This document shows, piece by piece, positions 6,701 through 7,433 of a stretch of 7,433 nucleotides of DNA (within the stretch, counting starts at the first letter, position 1; each line of letters starts with the position of its first letter). A program made the position numbers and the translations under genes. Origin of the DNA: Rickettsiales bacterium (GTDB lineage: Bacteria; Pseudomonadota; Alphaproteobacteria; Rickettsiales; UBA1997); the NCBI GenBank assembly GCA_947441875.1, contig CANEUR010000047.1, positions 1 to 7,433 of the forward strand, in the 5' to 3' direction. Below the pieces are notes generated by a model. The model was not told the DNA's origin. It ran no database searches and worked only from the letters and a program-made list of their open reading frames with translations.

Positions 6701-6755
6701 AAAAGGATGGTCTGTTAATATAACTTATAATCCACATACGGTTGGTTGCATATAA
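705..6755 (+). CDS. Giant multidomain surface lipoprotein, adhesin-like (Gly-rich, LamG, CCP-like modules)
   Basis: The predicted product is an exported, lipid-anchored protein of 2016 residues. The specific function is unknown; a role in adhesion or cell contact is inferred from the domains. Residues 1-24 form a signal peptide: Lys-containing n-region, hydrophobic core, lipobox L-C-A-C with C24 as lipidation site, then D25-N26. Mature sequence opens with CIEADDFGF and a Cys-containing region to about 200. Residues 200-880 are probably mostly beta-strand, with no clear transmembrane helix. A Cys cluster (CAKCFDPD) lies near 850. A glycine-rich domain follows (G runs at 918-922, 1001-1004, 1027-1032), then a LamG-like domain (about 1186-1388), eight four-Cys CCP-like modules (1391-1912) and a tail with six Cys (1913-2016). 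The start is uncertain: TTG at 705 is the first usual start after the in-frame stop at 684-686, no Shine-Dalgarno is visible, and ATT at 717 would also leave a full signal peptide. Gaps to znuC and prs are 151 and 158 bases. Confidence 0.9.
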   Translation: MFYNIKTHSLKIFLLACLFVLCACDNRKGVCIEADDFGFEDIERFDVLSFASPTDEDNSCKYRTSSVGFSSSNTDLQYCLNGAEGSAQHCEESYDGYVEASASDGGLRYCRFLNNDLSSNELQQNEFSCIKPDDTSYKNKGCRFDEATSINIGDYFFSYTTNNWPKVSLSPSNALNLLSIKNQCIASCVERCKKRRACSHVASRLPIYNGPNIVASSSDWPAYDIFNPYTGKFILKHSLDGNLFVANFVAAKIDNRIPDNPIYTFEWTDNSSELKDVFSKLQNADNRKKLSLAIAIVVNSHQEKAILIDNFDSCTVFPVGLFKCQITASDILTKVKLTEFFTSGAIGATSVTITNAFAVAIFDYVKIAKIDISERTITTATQHHFGTNSILEIVNDNVEYKIKVKRIVNSTSFMYDDIYASPVKSIDNLKNTCESVGAKCFLIPSVENIDSQDKFMPPWKSTTLKSSPTSAGGLQISAGSKVEIQAVGDITLGDSVNSVCHKVTNSSLMPADHVYGLSLLDQNCNASKTFPFTQQTQYKPNISLDIAIAQAVNALNFYRSLTDVEKSKISHTNNNQNDLCKSLCYVKIKPEATLSNSDFACDKIVENKCQYSGSNITHEYKSSAEQVRIANYTKKVVVAAVSPAPLEEGLGFSDYLTSTAQKVTLTSSNSPSGQLIYSAQLSYSDLKSQISGSSKESSPYLNNKIPLYVVFRGISTCRIKAKIIKNDDAKILYLSQNQEFLTDNSAEIIYPNSKIQITDHTTNCSSLQITVHPFILFTATQSGFVQFRTQNACILNKALRVINKNQNYPKTSKSFAAKSFAPKTDETKTNKNGADQFCAKCFDPDQAKTTNSSLNCSPTKNNGCGGSVKTLPDNPDNGLQGEVIIKFVNGEILKYDKAGVYHLSISQDRAILEIIMSGGGGGASYYGDGLDANSFKITNNNNVFKISDNLKANYQQNNTYILKIIVGAGGKNSTEVNPNRYFAGDSHRKSELYPKDFGYAGGGGEASVVALVHNTDPKKILQLARAGGGGGGAHKICDATISVAGSGATLVDDEHILDNADYDYLKKIVKCPGGGDLQKNAGSAKLDCNNLLASGFPGYCPGFADCVVSAGSPVTGWSAYQVSGLSAATLRRTLDIDTFFVTNAIACASGYFKDSSSGIKYACSSHKGLNNAFMLKGCYPAINIAPSLWLDASNDNTIIKDSSNKVGEWFSLGKTASSKLTPATSANKPTYNATAFYASKPALIFDGANSLSATTNLPLAGGATTYTLIAVHQPTDVVNSTIISQGSAGILIDGSKIKINATSCSDCSLTANNKYITAISSNSTDIDFYHNRSTPNQTTTTTIGSGNSLLLGDNYQGNIAELLIYNTALTAAQINAIQNYLADKWNLPKVCNGIPTVAGYTGSDFGVFTSGQSLTCDTGYNGTITVNCPTYETALVNGSCTANTCTAVLTGVITGTGVITGTGAITSTPITTGTDLSSDNTALVNALSCGTGYTKNWFYNPSNAICNDSYFVIPVGSCNINTCTAPSAPLGYNLPSGFTYNYTTTPAAIEDASCVNGYSGTPTVSYTCDNTANTPTTATITASGCTINSCTAPSAPPGYNLPSGFTYSYTTPSTAITEATCASGYSGTPTVSYTCDNTANTPTTATITAGGCNINTCTAPSAPPGYNLPSVFTYNYTTTPAAITRATCASGYSGTPTVSYTCNNTNNTPTTATITASGCTINSCTAPSAPPGYTLPSVFTYSYTTTSTAITEATCASGYSGTPTVSYTCDNKTNTPTPATITAGGCTINSCNVNQIAGYVGLPKTVPNGAVSSAYYYFDSSVSCAVGYYGEPRPFYNCWNTDQSGANKDINPVGCLINICTIANATGNKAHNEAVTCDAGYGIVNKKTAYAYCPTDGGSGTLRTAQGSEVSCEAIIRGYDSGYTNLASASINLYFPLYATNYNISWIDIHYHDGPVRGYNDFCSPPEGASTCKIDQVCAVSRRAVVCHNIKHYWITYCLKGWSVNITYNPHTVGCI
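777..1320 (+). other. N-terminal Cys-containing region, VirB6-ectodomain-like start
   Basis: The mature protein begins with a CIEADDFGF segment shortly after the lipidated Cys. From recall of the family, similar C-I-[ED]-A-D-D-F openings occur at the start of the extended VirB6/TrbL-family proteins of Rickettsiales type IV secretion systems. About 15 cysteines, including pairs such as ASCVERCKKRRACS near residues 188-199, suggest disulfide-stabilised folding outside the cytoplasm. The multi-helix transmembrane core that defines VirB6 is not seen here or further on. The resemblance rests on one short motif and needs a profile comparison. Confidence 0.4.
3140..3169 (+). repeat. 15-bp tandem repeat, two copies, encoding KSFA-type unit
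   Basis: AAAATCATTTGCGGC is followed directly by AAAATCATTTGCGCC, differing at one base, inside the giant gene. It encodes K-S-F-A-A-K-S-F-A-P in a Lys-, Thr- and Asn-rich segment that looks like a flexible linker between the beta-rich middle region and the Cys cluster before the glycine-rich domain. It is a small slippage-type duplication that keeps the frame. Confidence 0.7.
3444..3803 (+). other. Glycine-rich domain of the giant lipoprotein
   Basis: Residues about 914-1033 carry three glycine runs: GGGGG at 918-922, GGGG at 1001-1004 and GGGGGG at 1027-1032, with a VGAGG motif between the first and second. The pattern of a Gly run, hydrophobic beta segments (YILKIIVGAGG), YAGGGGEAS and AGGGGGGA resembles glycine-rich domains of phage tail adhesins and of some Rickettsiales surface or VirB6-like proteins (family knowledge). 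In phage adhesins such runs can form packed polyglycine-II helices. The likely role here is a structural or binding platform; this is inference. Confidence 0.6.
4260..4868 (+). other. LamG / concanavalin-A-like lectin domain
   Basis: Residues about 1186-1388 show the hallmarks of a LamG-3-type jelly roll. The opening is PSLWLDASND, then a V-x-E-W-F segment, then KPTYNATAFYASKPALIFDG, then a TYTLIAVHQP strand. It closes with GNIAELLIYNTALT and a C-terminal helix ending YLADKW. This fold commonly binds glycans or proteins on cell surfaces. The domain is complete in length at about 200 residues. It contributes the strongest functional clue, to carbohydrate or protein binding outside the cell. 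The ligand cannot be deduced. Confidence 0.8.
5055..5108 (+). repeat. 18-bp minisatellite, about three copies
   Basis: Two identical 18-bp units, GGAGTAATAACAGGAACA (5055-5072 and 5073-5090), are followed by a degenerate third (5091-5108). They encode G-V-I-T-G-T twice, then G-A-I-T-S-T. The repeat lies in the first inter-Cys loop of the second CCP-like module, which makes that module the longest (78 residues). Copy changes would keep the frame and lengthen or shorten the loop. Confidence 0.9.
5271..5471 (+). repeat. 201-bp tandem repeat, copy 1 (type A)
   Basis: This unit encodes 67 residues from C1523 and is one CCP-like module. Type-A markers are a preceding NINT, FTYNYTTTPAAI, and an ASGC ending. 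It is the most diverged of the four in the middle, with EDASCVN where the others have an [ER]ATCAS version, which suggests it was outside the most recent duplication or has drifted since. Confidence 0.95.
5472..5672 (+). repeat. 201-bp tandem repeat, copy 2 (type B)
   Basis: This unit encodes 67 residues from C1590. Type-B markers are a preceding TINS, FTYSYTT, STAITEATCAS, and an AGGC ending. Its second half is identical to copy 1 over a long run starting at the codons for GYSGTPTVSY. A hand count gives about 48% GC, against about one third in much of the gene. Confidence 0.95.
5673..5873 (+). repeat. 201-bp tandem repeat, copy 3 (type A)
   Basis: This unit encodes 67 residues from C1657. 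It carries type-A markers (preceding NINT, FTYNYTTTPAAI, ASGC). LPSVF replaces the LPSGF of copies 1 and 2, a change shared with copy 4. The third Cys is followed by NNTNN instead of DNTAN. Confidence 0.95.
5874..6074 (+). repeat. 201-bp tandem repeat, copy 4 (type B)
   Basis: This unit encodes 67 residues from C1724. It carries type-B markers (preceding TINS, FTYSYTT, STAITEATCAS, AGGC) and shares LPSVF with copy 3. It has its own changes: YTLP for YNLP, DNKTN, and TPTPAT for TPTTAT. It is followed by the diverged seventh module starting at 6075. Confidence 0.95.
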
Positions 6756-6757
6756 GA

Positions 6758-6835
6758 AATAAAATACCTTATCAGTCTATTACCTATTGTTTAAAAGGAT
6801 ATTCTGCCACAGCTAGAAATGCATGTGTTAAATAA
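6758..6835 (+). pseudogene. Relic of a second copy of the giant protein's C-terminal tail
   Basis: Just after the giant gene's stop, frame +2 reads NKIPYQSITYCLKGYS and then 10 more residues to a TAA at 6833-6835. This matches the giant protein's own tail, HYWITYCLKGWS (codons 6681-6716). A 16-base run, TATTGTTTAAAAGGAT, is identical at 6693-6708 and 6785-6800, 92 bases apart and so out of frame. The flanking Ile (ATA/ATT) and Thr (ACA/ACC) codons differ only synonymously, and Trp/Tyr is conservative, which suggests both copies were once under coding selection. It has no start codon or binding site of its own. It is probably the remnant of a deleted tandem paralogue, or of a former C-terminus displaced by partial duplication. 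Confidence 0.6.
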
Positions 6836-6841
6836 AACATC

Positions 6842-6870
6842 TTGATTATCTTGATAAATAAGTTTAAAAT
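6842..6870 (+). promoter_or_regulatory. Possible promoter for prs
   Basis: TTGATT (6842-6847) and TAAAAT (6865-6870) are separated by 17 bases, matching consensus at 4 and 5 of 6 positions. The predicted transcription start near 6877 leaves a leader of about 37 bases before the prs ATG. A weaker alternative, TTGTTG (6873-6878) with TATATT (6897-6902), has an 18-base spacer. In such AT-rich DNA neither is compelling. No Shine-Dalgarno sequence is visible before the ATG. Confidence 0.35.
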
Positions 6871-6913
6871 GATTGTTGTTTTTACCATATGTTCTATATA
6901 TTAATAAAAATTT

Positions 6914-7433
6914 ATGAAATTGCTAGCCTGCAACAGCAACAAACAACTTGCTTCAAAAATAGCTTCTCATCTTAATATTAGCTTGGTTTTGGCCGAAGTT
7001 AAAAAATTTGCCGATCACGAAATTTTTGTAGAAATTGCCGAAAATGTTCGAGGGCAAGATGTTTTTATTTTGCAATCTACATCTTATCCTGCTAACGATC
7101 ATTTAATGGAATTATTAATTGTTATCGATGCCCTAAGAAGAGCTTCTGCCAAAACTATTACTGCCGTCATGCCTTATTTTGGCTATGCCAGGCAAGATCG
7201 TAAAGTTGCCCCCCGCACCCCTATTTCTGCTAAACTAATTGCGAATCTCATCACTTCTGCTGGTGCCGATAGAGTGCTTACTCTCGATTTACATGCTGGG
7301 CAAATACAGGGCTTTTTTGATATTCCTGTTGATAATTTATATGCCTCTCCTTTGTTTATTGAGCATATTTTACAAAACTTTGAAGTAAATAATTTAACTA
7401 TTGTTTCGCCTGATGTTGGTGGCCTAGTGAGGG
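6914..7433 (+). CDS. prs: Ribose-phosphate pyrophosphokinase (PRPP synthetase), 3'-truncated by window edge
   Basis: This enzyme transfers pyrophosphate from ATP to ribose 5-phosphate to make PRPP, the precursor of purines, pyrimidines, NAD, His and Trp. It acts in the cytoplasm, normally as a hexamer. The ATG at 6914 gives an N-terminus aligned with known Prs proteins (MKLLACNSNKQLA). Visible motifs are FADHEIFVEI (32-41, ATP-binding loop region), ENVRGQDVFILQSTS (43-57), the flexible loop PYFGYARQDRK (87-97) with the ATP-contacting Arg-Gln-Asp, the metal-binding His in LDLHAGQIQGFFD (H127), and SPDVGGLVR (165-173), the start of the pyrophosphate-binding region. The PRPP-binding loop lies beyond the window. 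About 173 of the usual 310-320 residues are present, with no internal stop. PANDHLMELL and AGADRVLTLDLHAGQ are typical of alphaproteobacterial Prs. Confidence 0.97.
   Translation, partial: MKLLACNSNKQLASKIASHLNISLVLAEVKKFADHEIFVEIAENVRGQDVFILQSTSYPANDHLMELLIVIDALRRASAKTITAVMPYFGYARQDRKVAPRTPISAKLIANLITSAGADRVLTLDLHAGQIQGFFDIPVDNLYASPLFIEHILQNFEVNNLTIVSPDVGGLVR

Noticed and set aside
6841..6860. Direct repeat ATCTTGAT twice near 6839-6856 as an operator
   Set aside because: Only about nine bases, AT-rich and unsupported by any other copy; it overlaps the possible prs promoter by chance as easily as by design.

Overview
This AT-rich window carries three genes, all on the + strand. It most likely comes from an alphaproteobacterium with a reduced, AT-rich genome, probably of the Rickettsiales type. 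The main evidence is the partial Prs at the right end, whose run of residues (for example QSTSYPANDHLMELL) is alphaproteobacterial in style. The ZnuC-like protein at the left end and the overall base composition agree. The taxonomic placement is an inference from recalled family sequences, not from a search.

Layout. Bases 1-553 hold the 3' part of a ZnuC-type zinc-transporter ATPase gene; its Walker A half lies outside the window. Bases 554-704 hold a small perfect palindrome, possibly a weak terminator, and a near-consensus sigma70-type promoter. Bases 705-6755 hold one very large gene for a predicted lipoprotein of 2016 residues. Bases 6756-6913 hold a short relic that repeats the C-terminal tail of the giant protein in another frame, followed by a possible promoter. 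From 6914 to the right edge is the 5' part of prs, for ribose-phosphate pyrophosphokinase.

The giant lipoprotein is the unusual element. It has a lipobox signal peptide and a Cys-containing N-terminal region that begins CIEADDFGF, which resembles the start of the ectodomains of Rickettsiales VirB6-like proteins. A long, probably beta-rich middle follows, then a glycine-rich domain with GGGG to GGGGGG runs, then a LamG/concanavalin-A-like lectin domain. After that come eight consecutive four-cysteine modules resembling sushi/CCP domains, each with a C-x2-GY motif, and finally a Cys-containing tail. Four of the eight modules are exact-length 201-bp tandem repeats arranged as an A-B-A-B dimer duplication, and they are much richer in GC than the rest of the gene. 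The design suggests a surface-exposed or secreted adhesin that could contact a eukaryotic host or another cell. That role is inferred from architecture.

The genes flanking it are housekeeping or transport genes with no evident functional link to it. The lipoprotein gene has its own promoter and looks like an independent transcription unit inserted between conserved genes.
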